Of a stretch of 64,000 nucleotides of DNA, positions 8,924 through 21,565 are shown piece after piece (the stretch's first letter is position 1; each line of letters begins with the position of its first letter). The stretch spans positions 310,001 through 374,000 of the forward strand of contig NZ_PIPM01000001.1 in assembly GCF_003987175.1 (NCBI RefSeq), given 5' to 3'. The notes under the pieces were generated by a model that saw only the letters and a program-made list of their open reading frames with translations, was not told the DNA's origin and did not search any database. The position numbers and the translations under genes were made by a program. The stretch is from Aliidiomarina sanyensis (GTDB taxonomy: Bacteria > Pseudomonadota > Gammaproteobacteria > Enterobacterales > Alteromonadaceae).

Positions 8924-9584
8924 CACCCTTCCGTTCTTATTGACAGCCCTGGTGATGGGTTTAGTGGGTAGCGGACACTGCTTAGCGATGTGCGGTGGGC
9001 TTGCGGCAGCGATGGGGTTAAAGCAAACGCCCTTTCGCCTATTCCTATACAACGTAGGGCGAATCGTCAGTTATGTGATTGCGGGAGCCATTGTTGGCGC
9101 AGCGTTGTTCTCAGCCGCGAGTCTCTACCCCAGCCTCCTGATTGGCTTACGCATCCTGGCTGGTACCTTTATGCTACTCATCGGGATCTACATCATCGGT
9201 TGGCGCCAAGTTCTTGTCTGGGTGGAACGCGGTGGCGCTATCCTCTGGCGTGGTTTACAACCATTGGCACGTCGACTCCCGCCCCAACGCGCTGCGCATC
9301 ATGTGTTTCTTGCCGGCATGTTGTGGGGCTGGTTACCATGCGGACTTGTCTATTCTGCTCTTGCCTGGTCAGCGATGGCAGCACACCCAATGCAAGGCGC
9401 AGCTTTTATGCTCGCTTTTGGTGCCGGAACGCTCCCATCAATGTTTCTTACCGGTATATTGAGTCATCGACTCCAGGTTTTTTTGCGTTCATACGGCTTT
9501 CGTTGGATTGCAGGGCTTTTTATGATCGGATACGGTATACTCACATTAGGAATTGCTGTTAAACAGCTGCATCATTTTGCATAG
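8916..9584 (+). CDS. SafE/TauE-like membrane protein of the cco cluster
   Basis: A 222-residue integral membrane protein of the sulfite exporter TauE/SafE-like family commonly found after ccoS. Six or so membrane segments are interrupted by two conserved cysteine blocks, '[11 protein letters not shown]' near residue 20 and '[12 protein letters not shown]' near residue 145, which suggest metal or thiol chemistry. Copper handling for the oxidase is a reasonable inference but is not shown by sequence. I chose the GTG at 8916, overlapping ccoS by eight bases. An upstream ATG at 8871 would add 15 polar residues. Confidence 0.87.
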   Translation: MSDTLPFLLTALVMGLVGSGHCLAMCGGLAAAMGLKQTPFRLFLYNVGRIVSYVIAGAIVGAALFSAASLYPSLLIGLRILAGTFMLLIGIYIIGWRQVLVWVERGGAILWRGLQPLARRLPPQRAAHHVFLAGMLWGWLPCGLVYSALAWSAMAAHPMQGAAFMLAFGAGTLPSMFLTGILSHRLQVFLRSYGFRWIAGLFMIGYGILTLGIAVKQLHHFA

Positions 9585-9607
9585 CACAGCATCGTGGGGA
9601 CACGTTC

Positions 9608-10342
9608 ATGAACCGCTCAACTAACTTGATCAATCATATTAATTGCCAGAACTGTAGCATTAGTCAGTTGTGTCTACCCTTTACTCTTGACCAAAGCTCC
9701 ATGGAACGCCTTGATGCGATGATTGAACGTAAGCGCCCCTATCAACGTGGAGATGCGCTCTATCGCGCGGGCGAAAAGTTAGAAAGCCTTTTTGCAGTGC
9801 GATCGGGGAGCGTGAAAAGTTATGCCTTGAATGATCATGGCGAGCTGCAAATCACAGCATTTCACCTTCCAGGAGACCTTGTCGGATTTGAGGCAATCAG
9901 CGACGGCAAACATCATGGTTATGCTGAAGCAATGGAAACCTCGATGATCTGTGAAATTCCATTTGAAAACCTAGAAACATTGAGCGGAAATGTACCAGCG
10001 CTGCGTCGACAACTGATGCGCTTAATGAGCGAAGAAATCAATGCCGATAAGCGCATGCTTACGCTGCTGAATACGCGAACGGCCGAACAACGTCTTGCAA
10101 CCTTCTTGGTTGAACTTTCGGCACGGTTTCGTGCGCGTGGACTCTCCTCGCGCGAATTCCGCCTCACCATGACACGCGCTGAAATTGGCAATTATTTAGG
10201 GCTAACCGTCGAAACGGTAAGCCGTCTTTTCGGCAAGTTCCAAAAACAATCCCTGATTGCAGTGGAAGGACGTTTGGTGCAAATTATTGAAGCTGAGGCA
10301 TTAAGCGAAACTGCTGGGCTATCCCCGACCGCGTGTCTCTAA
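9608..10342 (+). CDS. fnr: FNR-type oxygen-sensing transcription regulator
   Basis: A 244-residue Crp/Fnr regulator with a full oxygen-sensing set: Cys13, Cys16 and Cys22 at the N-terminus and Cys115 in the sensor domain, which hold a [4Fe-4S] cluster. The cyclic-nucleotide-type beta barrel spans about 30-140, followed by the dimer helix and a helix-turn-helix whose recognition helix reads '[11 protein letters not shown]' (201-211). Glu202, Ser205 and Arg206 fit recognition of TTGAT. It follows the SafE-like gene by 23 bases, so it is probably carried on the cco assembly transcript. An FNR-like site lies upstream of ccoN, which would give feedback. Confidence 0.96.
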   Translation: MNRSTNLINHINCQNCSISQLCLPFTLDQSSMERLDAMIERKRPYQRGDALYRAGEKLESLFAVRSGSVKSYALNDHGELQITAFHLPGDLVGFEAISDGKHHGYAEAMETSMICEIPFENLETLSGNVPALRRQLMRLMSEEINADKRMLTLLNTRTAEQRLATFLVELSARFRARGLSSREFRLTMTRAEIGNYLGLTVETVSRLFGKFQKQSLIAVEGRLVQIIEAEALSETAGLSPTACL

Positions 10343-10497
10343 CACGCCTTCCATATTCCATTCAAACCGAGCATCCCCGAGTGGCTGCAACAGATTTTTT
10401 TTACAACTATCTGTATAAAAATTCGCAGATTTCTTGTCAGCTGTCGGCGGGCTTGACTACACTTATTTGAAACAAGATCCCCTTTGAGGAGTCAGCG

Positions 10498-11436
10498 ATG
10501 TTTCAGAAATTACTCGTTGTTTTGGAGCCGGCCGAAGAAACCCAAAAAGCGCTTGCTCGCGCGCTGCATATTGCCCGACTGCAACCCGCCAAGCTTACCC
10601 TATTCGTTTCTATTTACGATTTCGCATACGAAATGACCACGATGCTCTCGGGTGAAGAGAGAGAACAAATGCGGCAAAGTCTGATACGCGACCAAGAAGC
10701 CTGGGTAAAAAGTTGCCTCGAGGGCTACGAAACGCAACAACATGAAATTGATATCGTTGTGGTGTGGCACCACCGCCCCTTTGAAGCCATTATCCGCCAT
10801 GCAATTCAAGGCCAGTATGACCTCATTGTTAAAGGTACACGAAAGCACGACACGCTCCAAAGTGTGATCTTCACCCCAACAGACTGGCATTTACTGCGCA
10901 AAGCCCCGAGTCCCGTCTTACTAGTAAAAGACCATGATTGGCCACAACACGGCAGTGTGCTTGCCGCAGTCAATGCAGCTTCGGATAGCAAGGTCCATCA
11001 AACGCTGAACCGGAAGATCCTAAAAGCAGCAGGTTATATAAGCAAAAAACTCAACTCACATTTACATTTGGTTAACTGCTTTCCGGGCGCGCCCGCCTCT
11101 ATAGCCGTTGAAATACCTGAGTTTGATACCTATCAGTATCAAGCGAGCGTGCGGGAGCATCATGAAAACTCATTATTAGATATCGCGAAAGAAGTGGACG
11201 TGGATTTTGCCGGATTGCACCTCCGTGAAGGCCTGCCAGACGACGAGGTCCCGCGGGTGGCAAATGAGCTTGATGCTGAGCTTGTCGTGCTCGGAACCAT
11301 TGGCAGAACCGGCATCACAGCAGCCCTGCTCGGAAACACCGCAGAGCATGTTATTGAGCAACTGAATTGCGATTTGCTCGCAGTGAAGCCCGAAGGTTTT
11401 AAGTCTCCCCTCGCCCGTGACGACGAGGCATCGTAA
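10498..11436 (+). CDS. uspE: Universal stress protein E (tandem USP domains)
   Basis: A 312-residue cytoplasmic protein built from two universal-stress-protein domains, about 1-145 and 155-300. It opens with the UspE-like 'MFQKLLVVLEPAEE', and the second domain has the nucleotide-loop block 'VVLGTIGRTGITAALLGNTAEHV'. E. coli UspE (316 residues) also lies beside fnr. GAGG lies eight bases before the ATG. The 155 bases after fnr contain TTGACT at 10453, but no convincing -10 could be found. It ends before a clear terminator. Confidence 0.93.
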   Translation: MFQKLLVVLEPAEETQKALARALHIARLQPAKLTLFVSIYDFAYEMTTMLSGEEREQMRQSLIRDQEAWVKSCLEGYETQQHEIDIVVVWHHRPFEAIIRHAIQGQYDLIVKGTRKHDTLQSVIFTPTDWHLLRKAPSPVLLVKDHDWPQHGSVLAAVNAASDSKVHQTLNRKILKAAGYISKKLNSHLHLVNCFPGAPASIAVEIPEFDTYQYQASVREHHENSLLDIAKEVDVDFAGLHLREGLPDDEVPRVANELDAELVVLGTIGRTGITAALLGNTAEHVIEQLNCDLLAVKPEGFKSPLARDDEAS

Positions 11437-11457
11437 CCGACACCGTATTGCCACAGA

Positions 11458-11490
11458 CAAGGGCCGGCAGGTATACTAGCCGGCCTTTTT
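11458..11490 (+). terminator. Terminator after uspE
   Basis: Seven-base stem GGCCGGC (11462-11468) paired with GCCGGCC (11479-11485), with A residues before it, a ten-base loop and five T after it. It closes the fnr-uspE stretch just before ttcA. Confidence 0.85.
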
Positions 11491-11517
11491 GTGGTCATAG
11501 CCTGAGCGAGTTACAGC

Positions 11518-12468
11518 ATGTCTTTAGAGCAGTCTGACGTGGTCGATACGCGTCCTAAACAACGCCAATCCTATCGAGTGAATAAGCTGGAAAAGCGTAT
11601 CCGTCGCGCGACAGGTCAGGCGATCGAAGATTTTGGCATGATCCAAGATGGTGATCACATTATGGTGTGTTTGTCGGGTGGGAAGGATAGTTACACCCTT
11701 CTCTCGACACTGCGTTACATGCAGCGCGTAGCGCCCATTAAATTTACCCTTGTTGCTGTAAACCTGGATCAAAAGCAACCGGGGTTTCCCGAGCACGTTC
11801 TACCAGAATACTTACAGGCTGAGGGTGTCGATTATCGGATCGTTGAGGAAGACACCTACAGTATTGTGAAGGACAAAATACCCGAGGGGAAAACAACCTG
11901 TGCGTTATGCTCTCGCTTGCGTCGTGGCATTCTCTACAAGACCGCAAAAGCATTGGGAGCAACGAAGATCGCATTGGGCCATCACCGTGATGATATGATC
12001 GAAACCATGCTTCTGAATATGTTTTATGGCGGTACGTTAAAGTCTATGCCGCCTAAACTTGTCAGTGATAACGGCGAGCATGTGGTCATCAGACCCCTTG
12101 CCTATGTCCGCGAGAAGGACATCGCCGCCTATGCGAAAGCAATGAACTACCCAATTATTCCGTGCAATTTATGTGGTTCTCAGGAAAATCTCCAACGCAA
12201 AGTCATCAAAGAGATGCTGCACACCTGGGATCGACAGTACCCAGGACGCATCGAGAGCATGTTCCGAGCCATGACGAATATTGTTCCAAGTCACCTCGCA
12301 GATGCGCAACTCTTCGATTTCCGTGGTTTACAACGCCCGGAGGATTTCCAAGGTGAAGGTGACCTTGCCTTCGATGAAACACCGATTGACGATCCGACGC
12401 GTTTCTTAACTGAAGATGATCGTGACGGCATCGAACCACAGCAGGGAATTCAAATTACCCAACTTTGA
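11518..12468 (+). CDS. ttcA: tRNA 2-thiocytidine(32) synthetase
   Basis: TtcA puts sulfur on cytidine 32 of some tRNAs using ATP and an iron-sulfur cluster. The 316 residues show the PP-loop Ser53-Gly-Gly-Lys-Asp-Ser58, the cluster cysteines Cys128/Cys131 ('[10 protein letters not shown]') and Cys216/Cys219 ('[12 protein letters not shown]'), and the family blocks '[11 protein letters not shown]' and 'FDFRGL'. ttcA commonly follows uspE in gammaproteobacteria. The start codon has only a weak GAG-type ribosome site. A terminator follows directly. Confidence 0.96.
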   Translation: MSLEQSDVVDTRPKQRQSYRVNKLEKRIRRATGQAIEDFGMIQDGDHIMVCLSGGKDSYTLLSTLRYMQRVAPIKFTLVAVNLDQKQPGFPEHVLPEYLQAEGVDYRIVEEDTYSIVKDKIPEGKTTCALCSRLRRGILYKTAKALGATKIALGHHRDDMIETMLLNMFYGGTLKSMPPKLVSDNGEHVVIRPLAYVREKDIAAYAKAMNYPIIPCNLCGSQENLQRKVIKEMLHTWDRQYPGRIESMFRAMTNIVPSHLADAQLFDFRGLQRPEDFQGEGDLAFDETPIDDPTRFLTEDDRDGIEPQQGIQITQL

Positions 12469-12493
12469 TTCGTAATACATTCAAAGAATCAGC

Positions 12494-12520
12494 AAAAAGC
12501 GCGGAAATCCGCGCTTTTTT
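12494..12520. terminator. Bidirectional terminator between ttcA and the bax-like gene
   Basis: Nine-base stem AAAGCGCGG/CCGCGCTTT around an AAAT loop (12496-12517), with T-runs on both strands. It separates two convergent genes and can serve both. Confidence 0.9.
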
Positions 12521-12544
12521 GTTTGTGAAGCTGCCTAGTGTCGA

Positions 12545-13399
12545 TCAGTGTAAGAAGGTAGAGCGAGCGTCTTGAATAATTGCCCGATTCACGCGGATCA
12601 TTTGATTGAGTTCGGCGATATAATCCTCACCGCGCTCCGAATAAGCTAAAAGGCCCAAGGTGAGGGGTTGTGCGGTAATCGGCAGATCTTGTCGACGCAA
12701 ATCCGCACGGATCGCACGGAGATCTTGGTAAGCTGGGTGCGTATTGAGATTACGAATGTAGGCCCGCACCGAGGCTTCAACCGACTCAAAATATTGTACT
12801 TCGTGAATTGCACCGTCAGGACGCGCGGCCGGCACGATTCCACACCCCTGAGTCCAGCACCATTGCCCAAAGAAGTTCCGTGCATCCAGCGCAAACCGTG
12901 ATGTTCCCCACCCGGATTCATTAGCCGCTTGAATCAGTACGAGCGTATCGGGGATCATATCAACGCGACGCAAAAGCGTGGCTATCTTTTCATCCCGACT
13001 GCGTGTGGTCACTCGGTAATACCGCGCCATATCGTTCAACCAACGCTGATCAGCGCTTGAGAGGGTTTGGCGAGTACGGTGTTTTTGCGCAATCCGCTCG
13101 AGATGACGACGCTGCTCGAGTAAAAGAGCATTTTCGTAATCAATCGCAGGCAATAAATATAAGAAGAACTCAATTTTACGCTCATTCACATCGTGAATTG
13201 CCGCAAAGTCAGGAACATCCGTCGTAAATTCGGGAAATCTGGGTTGCACCGGCGGTAAGCGTTCAGAGACTGAAACCGTGTATGGCGAATCACGGTCCGT
13301 GCGATCATCCTGAAGATAGAATGGTACATACAGCGCCGCCGCAATAACAATTGCGGCGGTCACATAAAATACAGTTTGTTTTATTGATTTCGCGATCAT
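12545..13399 (-). CDS. Bax-like membrane-anchored glucosaminidase
   Basis: A 284-residue protein with an N-terminal signal anchor (about 9-30) and a periplasmic glucosaminidase domain in the C-terminal half. The probable catalytic Glu161 lies in 'QAANESGWGTSRFA', followed by 'NFFGQWCW' and the 'VRAYIRNLNTHPAY' block. This matches E. coli Bax in length and motifs. Such enzymes cut the glycan chain of peptidoglycan between GlcNAc and MurNAc. The substrate assignment is from the family. The N-terminal region between anchor and enzyme (about 50-120) is not recognisable and may be a spacer. The gene is isolated between a terminator and another minus-strand gene. Confidence 0.85.
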   Translation of the reverse strand: MIAKSIKQTVFYVTAAIVIAAALYVPFYLQDDRTDRDSPYTVSVSERLPPVQPRFPEFTTDVPDFAAIHDVNERKIEFFLYLLPAIDYENALLLEQRRHLERIAQKHRTRQTLSSADQRWLNDMARYYRVTTRSRDEKIATLLRRVDMIPDTLVLIQAANESGWGTSRFALDARNFFGQWCWTQGCGIVPAARPDGAIHEVQYFESVEASVRAYIRNLNTHPAYQDLRAIRADLRRQDLPITAQPLTLGLLAYSERGEDYIAELNQMIRVNRAIIQDARSTFLH

Positions 13400-13445
13400 A
13401 AAACCTTCGAATAATTGCTTCGTCGATGCCTATTATACACGAAAT

Positions 13446-14291
13446 TTACGGACGAAAATCCTCACTTGTGCTTTCATCCGTTTCTTCTGTGGGCGGCTGT
13501 GAATCGTCAGACATTTCAGATTTTTCTGACGTGACGTTGAAGAGAATTCGATAAATCTCAGCGATAGCAAAGAATTGCAGCGGGACCAGACGAGTAAAGA
13601 TGATATAGGCTAGCACAACCCCACCTGCGACTCCCACAAACATTCCCACCTGTCCGGCCTGCGCAAAGTTCGAGAGAATCACCGCACCGAACCCAACGAG
13701 TAGATACAAGACAAACATGACAAAATGCAGCATAAAAAAGGTACCAAAATGTTTGGTCACCAGCTGTATCGAACCAATAAAGGCAGCAAAGGGTTTCGCA
13801 CGATAAATGGCGGCCATGGGCACCGCGAGCGTAAATAGGATATGCGCGGCAATTAACCATGGAATAGCAATCATGTGCGGAAGAAGAAAGCCCACATTCG
13901 ACACAATGGCAGTCAAAATTGACACACCGATGATACTCCATGGGTTGCTAAAGAATTGAAAAAAGTCCTCTCGGTTCGGCTTATCCAATAACGTTGTTTT
14001 CAACGCGACATACGTAAGCCCACCAACGCATGGGGCAAGAATCAATACTTGCACCGATGTATTCAAAATAGCCTGCACCGAGCCATCTGCTTCAATCCCC
14101 AGAACTCTCACGAGAGCGGCAACTAATATCAGGGCAGCAAAGAGAATCACGGCCGTCCATGCGACGGAACCAACAAATGGAGAGCGACGTTCTTTCACAT
14201 GCTTGTAGGCCGAACGAAAGATCGCATTGATGTCGAGTTTCTCTTTAAATTGAACCGCGTGTTGGTAGGACCCCTGATATTTTTCGGTCAT
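13446..14291 (-). CDS. Uncharacterised multi-span membrane protein
   Basis: A 281-residue protein I do not recognise. After a cytoplasmic N-terminus of about 45 residues there are about six hydrophobic segments: roughly 47-68, 77-98, 118-140, 145-165, 182-205 and 213-240. The acidic C-terminal tail is rich in Glu, Ser and Asp. I see no transport or catalytic motif. I start it at the ATG whose first base is 14291, with AGAGG seven bases upstream. An in-frame codon at 14339 would overlap the rluE promoter region. It diverges from rluE and lies 46 bases upstream of the bax-like gene on the same strand. Confidence 0.75.
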   Translation of the reverse strand: MTEKYQGSYQHAVQFKEKLDINAIFRSAYKHVKERRSPFVGSVAWTAVILFAALILVAALVRVLGIEADGSVQAILNTSVQVLILAPCVGGLTYVALKTTLLDKPNREDFFQFFSNPWSIIGVSILTAIVSNVGFLLPHMIAIPWLIAAHILFTLAVPMAAIYRAKPFAAFIGSIQLVTKHFGTFFMLHFVMFVLYLLVGFGAVILSNFAQAGQVGMFVGVAGGVVLAYIIFTRLVPLQFFAIAEIYRILFNVTSEKSEMSDDSQPPTEETDESTSEDFRP

Positions 14292-14385
14292 TCGATGCCT
14301 CTGGCGTATGGTCATGTTGTTATTTGCCCTATGGTACAATGCAATGGCAGGTTCGCAAAACCGAATTCAAAGAGAATGTTCAATC

Positions 14386-14982
14386 ATGCAGAAATACCCA
14401 AGCCGCCAGCGCTCACGCGCGGTGTCCCGAGACAAGGGGCCGCAAATCATCGTACTCCTGAACAAACCAATGAACGTACTCTGCCAATTCACGGGAGAAC
14501 CGACTGATACCACCTTGAAGGATTTCATTCCCATTCCGGGGGTGTATCCAGCCGGTCGGCTGGATAAGGATTCAGAGGGATTATTGGTGCTAACCAACAG
14601 CGGACCGTTGCAAGCCCGTATCAGTGACCCGAAGTTCCAAAAGCGTAAAACCTATTATGTGCTGGTCGAGGGAGAGCCTACATCGGACGCATTAACGGTA
14701 TTGCGCAGAGGCGTGCCGTTGAAAGACGGTCAAACGCGCCCTGCCATTGTCGACATTGTCGATCCGCCATCCTGGCTATGGGAGCGCAATCCACCTGTGC
14801 GCTTTCGTAAACACATCAAAGATACCTGGCTACGACTGACGATCAGTGAGGGGAAGAACCGTCAGGTCCGACGGATGACCGCGCATATTGGTCACCCCAC
14901 CCTTCGATTGATTCGATATCAAATTGGCGAATGGACCCTTGATGGATTGGCACCGGGAGAATATCGGCAAATCACAGTTTAA
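14386..14982 (+). CDS. rluE: 23S rRNA pseudouridine(2457) synthase
   Basis: A 198-residue RsuA-family pseudouridine synthase. Catalytic Asp60 lies in 'PAGRLDKDSEGLL', and the RsuA-type blocks 'LLNKPMNVLCQFT', 'KTYYVLVEG' and 'ISEGKNRQVRRMTAHIGHPTLRLIR' follow. It lacks the N-terminal S4 domain seen in RsuA, RluB and RluF, which points to RluE. RluE modifies U2457 of 23S rRNA. I chose the ATG at 14386. Upstream in-frame codons would add residues that do not look conserved. Confidence 0.92.
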   Translation: MQKYPSRQRSRAVSRDKGPQIIVLLNKPMNVLCQFTGEPTDTTLKDFIPIPGVYPAGRLDKDSEGLLVLTNSGPLQARISDPKFQKRKTYYVLVEGEPTSDALTVLRRGVPLKDGQTRPAIVDIVDPPSWLWERNPPVRFRKHIKDTWLRLTISEGKNRQVRRMTAHIGHPTLRLIRYQIGEWTLDGLAPGEYRQITV

Positions 14983-15086
14983 CTGGCCGTAAGCCATGAA
15001 AAAGTGGTAAAATCCGCTCCCATTATTGAAATGCATATTCGTCCAAGCAACCCCATTTCCGTTTAGGACTAAAGAATACGAGCCCC

Positions 15087-16216
15087 ATGAACCAAACAGC
15101 TTCAGACAACTCAAGTAAACGCGTCATCGTCGGCATGTCCGGCGGGGTCGACTCTTCGGTATCCGCTTATTTGCTTCTCCAGCAAGGCTATCAAGTCGAA
15201 GGACTGTTTATGAAGAATTGGGAAGAAGATGACACCGATGAATATTGCGCTGCGGCGACGGATCTCGCCGATGCCGAAAAAGTGTGTGAGGCACTCGGTA
15301 TCGAGCTCCATACGGTTAATTTTGCTGCCGAGTACTGGGATAATGTCTTCGAGCATTTTCTAACTGAGTACAAAGCGGGTCGGACGCCCAATCCCGACAT
15401 TATGTGCAACAAGGAAATCAAGTTCAAAGCGTTCCTTGAGTTCGCCGCCGAGGCACTTGGGGCCGATTACATCGCTACCGGCCATTATTGCCAGCGCCGG
15501 CTTGGCGATGATGGCAAATGGCAGCTCATCCGGGGGCGTGACCACAATAAAGACCAGAGTTACTTCTTGTATACACTCTCGCATGAGCACATTGCACAAA
15601 CCTTATTTCCGGTCGGAGCGCTTGAAAAGTCCGAGGTCCGCGCAATCGCAGAGGCGCAAGGGTTGGTTACAGCCGACAAAAAAGACTCCACAGGAATTTG
15701 TTTTATTGGCGAACGGAAATTTAAGGATTTTCTGCAGCAATATCTTCCCGCCAAGCCCGGCGCGATCGTCAGCGTGAATGGCGACACGCTTGGAACGCAT
15801 GAAGGACTTATGTACCACACGATTGGTCAGCGTAAAGGACTGCATATTGGCGGCTTAGCAAATGCGTCCGATGATCCTTGGTATGTGGTCGATAAGAACG
15901 TGGCCAGTAATGAATTGATCGTCGCACAGGGCGCACAGCACCCTCGTTTGTTTTCCGATGGTTTGGTGGCGGGTCAGTTACATTGGGTTAATCGCGAAAC
16001 CCTCGCCGAGCCGATTCGTTGTGTAGTCAAAACACGTTATCGACAGCAGGATATCCCCTGCCAAATTGAACCGATTTCCGATCAGCAAATCCGCGTGCTA
16101 TTTGATGAGCCAGTGGCCGCGGTTACGCCGGGTCAATCCGCTGTATTTTATCAAGGGGATGTGTGTCTCGGCGGTGGTATCATCGAGCAACGCATCACAG
16201 ACTTTGAGGTAGCGTT

Positions 16217-16220
<4 letters not shown>
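15087..16220 (+). CDS. mnmA: tRNA-specific 2-thiouridylase
   Basis: MnmA makes 2-thiouridine at the wobble position of tRNA-Lys, tRNA-Glu and tRNA-Gln with sulfur relayed from the TusBCD/TusE system. The 377 residues contain the PP-loop '[10 protein letters not shown]' (16-25), the catalytic Cys107 in '[12 protein letters not shown]' and the second Cys205 in '[12 protein letters not shown]', plus '[13 protein letters not shown]'. It overlaps hflD by four bases (GTGA), a conserved gene pair. Confidence 0.97.
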
Positions 16221-19600
<3,380 letters not shown>

Positions 19601-19624
19601 GACTCGGTATTCTTTGAGGAAACA

Positions 19625-19656
19625 GAAACAGACCCACTTTGTTCAGGTCTGTTTCT
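19625..19656. terminator. Terminator between roxA and the DUF4826 gene
   Basis: Ten-base perfect stem GAAACAGACC/GGTCTGTTTC (19625-19634 and 19646-19655) with an 11-base loop between convergent genes. The T-runs are short on both strands, so efficiency is uncertain. Confidence 0.6.
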
Positions 19657-19663
19657 TATGCTG

Positions 19664-20071
19664 TTACTTCCACAGTTGCTCGTTATCAACCAGCTCATAA
19701 CAGGCTTCGGCATGATTCACGAGGACTTCCGCAAACTTCCGCTCCGTCTCATTCGGTTGCGATTGCAAAATTTCCTCTGCACGAACTTGCCAGCGCAGAC
19801 TGAAGTGACGCAGTGCATCGCGCGCGTCTTTTGCCACTTTCGCATCCACATGATCCGTGGGGACCACGCCACTAATCGCCCATACTTTGTCAGTCAGTCC
19901 CCGTAAAGAAAACTTCCAAACCGCAATATGCGGCGCGAGGTAGCGGCTCTCTTTGGTTAACACCTGATCTGTTAGAATGCCCTTTTCAGCAAGATAACCA
20001 TTGGCTTTTTGAAACTGTTCCCGTACCCAATTGTTCATTTCTTGCTCGGATAATGCTGCTTGCTGACTCAT
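19664..20071 (-). CDS. DUF4826-like small cytoplasmic protein
   Basis: A 135-residue soluble protein with no signal peptide or membrane segment. The sequence 'REQFQKANGYLAEKGIL', 'APHIAVWKFSL' and 'VWAISGVVPTDHV' resembles the DUF4826 family, which I recall mainly from Alteromonadales. Its function is unknown. It is a single gene, with a terminator below it and a 329-base intergenic region above it. Confidence 0.7.
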   Translation of the reverse strand: MSQQAALSEQEMNNWVREQFQKANGYLAEKGILTDQVLTKESRYLAPHIAVWKFSLRGLTDKVWAISGVVPTDHVDAKVAKDARDALRHFSLRWQVRAEEILQSQPNETERKFAEVLVNHAEACYELVDNEQLWK

Positions 20072-20400
20072 GGTTATCTCTCACTACTTTTTACAATCCC
20101 TCTCGGCGTGGAGGGTAACATTTAACTAACAAACGAGCCTCGCATATTAGCAGGCTTTAGCGCTGAGGAAAACTCCCGGATCCGCGTAAAAGTGCGCGCT
20201 AGAGCGGCTGTGGACGGACCAGAATGGTGTAAAGACAAGTTGATAGTCGAGAGAAAAAAATCGTCTGGTTTTTGTTATACGGTAACTGGTAACAGTTTAC
20301 GTAAAGTGGTAGTTTACGCTCCGATTTTATGTCAAAGGCACGAACGGAAAATCTATCCGAGTGTCGAAGACGATCTAAGACAACAATGAGGTTAGCCGCT
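20072..20400. promoter_or_regulatory. Regulatory region upstream of leucine dehydrogenase
   Basis: 329 bases without a gene. Near its right half lie the perfect palindrome TTTACGTAAA (20296-20305), a second copy of AGTTTACG (20294-20301 and 20311-20318) and an inverted GTAAA/TTTAC pair (20301-20317). These look like a site for a dimeric regulator of the downstream gene. They resemble the TTTACGTAAA-type motifs I recall for LiuR-like regulators of branched-chain amino acid use, but that match is from memory. No convincing -10 or -35 pair was found. Confidence 0.4.
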
Positions 20401-21456
20401 ATGGCGCTATTCGAGCATATTGAATATGACAATCACGAGCAAATCGTGTTTTGTCATGACAAAGTTACTGGATTAAAGGCGATTATTGCAGTGCACGATA
20501 CTACGATGGGCCCGGCCCTCGGTGGTACTCGGATGTGGAACTACGCAAACTCTGATGAAGCACTCACAGACGTTTTGCGCCTCTCTCGTGGCATGACCTA
20601 CAAAAGCGCCTTGGCAGGATTGCCGCTCGGTGGTGGCAAGGCAGTTATTATTGGTGATGCCAAGAAAGACAAAAGCGAAGCCTTTTTCAAAGCATACGGT
20701 CGCTTTGTAAACTCGTTGGGCGGAAAGTATATCACGGCTGAAGACGTGAACATTCGCACCGCCGATATCGACATCGTGGCAACAGAAACTCCGTTTGTTG
20801 CAGGAACTGCGGAAAAAGCTGGTGACCCATCACCACACACTGCGCTTGGCTCTTACTTAGGCGTAAAGGCAGCGGCTAAACACGCATTTGGCAGTGATAG
20901 CTTAAAAGGGCTGCGTGTTTCTGTGCAAGGTGTCGGCGCGGTTGGTTTCGATTTTGCCAAATATCTCGCAGAAGAAGGCGCCGTGTTGTTTGTCTGTGAC
21001 GTCAATCAAGAAAGTGTTGACCGCGCAGTCAACGAGCTTGGCGCAACTGCCGTGAGCATCGACGATATCTACGACCAAGAGGTCGACATCTATGCGCCTT
21101 GTGCTCTCGGTGCAACGGTCAATGACAGCACGCTGAAGCGTATCAAAGCGAAAGTTATCGCAGGAAGCGCAAATAACCAATTAGCAACCCCTGCGCATGA
21201 TCGCATCGTCAAAGAGATGGGTATTTTGTACGCACCGGATTACGTCATCAATGCGGGCGGTGTTATTCATGTGTGTTCAGAAGCGGCTAATTTCACCCTT
21301 GAAGAAACCTCGTCGCGCATCAAGAATATCTACAACACCCTCGATAAGATCTTTACGCGAGCGAAGGATGAAGATCGTCCAACCGGTGAGATTGCGGATG
21401 AAATGGCCCGCGAGATCCTTGCGAAGAAGCTTGCAGAAAAGAAAGCAGCGCTGTAA
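20401..21456 (+). CDS. ldh: Leucine dehydrogenase
   Basis: A 351-residue Glu/Leu/Phe/Val dehydrogenase that oxidatively deaminates leucine and other branched-chain amino acids to 2-oxo acids with NAD+. Catalytic Lys68 and Lys80 lie in 'RGMTYKSALAGLPLGGGKAV', at the same numbers I recall for Bacillus leucine dehydrogenase. 'PHTALGSYLGVKAAAKHAFG' and the Rossmann stretch 'VQGVGAVGFDFAKYL' follow. I start at the ATG at 20401, with GAGG nine bases upstream. The in-frame codon at 20329 would place coding sequence over the repeats. Likely controlled from the palindromic region upstream. Confidence 0.93.
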   Translation: MALFEHIEYDNHEQIVFCHDKVTGLKAIIAVHDTTMGPALGGTRMWNYANSDEALTDVLRLSRGMTYKSALAGLPLGGGKAVIIGDAKKDKSEAFFKAYGRFVNSLGGKYITAEDVNIRTADIDIVATETPFVAGTAEKAGDPSPHTALGSYLGVKAAAKHAFGSDSLKGLRVSVQGVGAVGFDFAKYLAEEGAVLFVCDVNQESVDRAVNELGATAVSIDDIYDQEVDIYAPCALGATVNDSTLKRIKAKVIAGSANNQLATPAHDRIVKEMGILYAPDYVINAGGVIHVCSEAANFTLEETSSRIKNIYNTLDKIFTRAKDEDRPTGEIADEMAREILAKKLAEKKAAL

Positions 21457-21488
21457 GACCTCTTTCTCATCGCTTGATATGAAGTACC

Positions 21489-21518
21489 AAAAAGCCAACC
21501 CTCAGGTTGGCTTTTTTT
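21489..21518 (+). terminator. Terminator after leucine dehydrogenase
   Basis: Eleven-base stem AAAAGCCAACC/GGTTGGCTTTT (21490-21515) with a CTCA loop and a following T-run. Strong rho-independent terminator. Confidence 0.93.
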
Positions 21519-21565
21519 GTGGCGGACCAACGTCCGAAGGAAGGCAGATTCCGCGTCCCTAGCGC

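Noticed and set aside
10453-10480. TTGACT as a -35 for uspE and a possible FNR site near it
   Set aside because: No -10 at a proper distance, and the nearby sequence fits the FNR consensus poorly.
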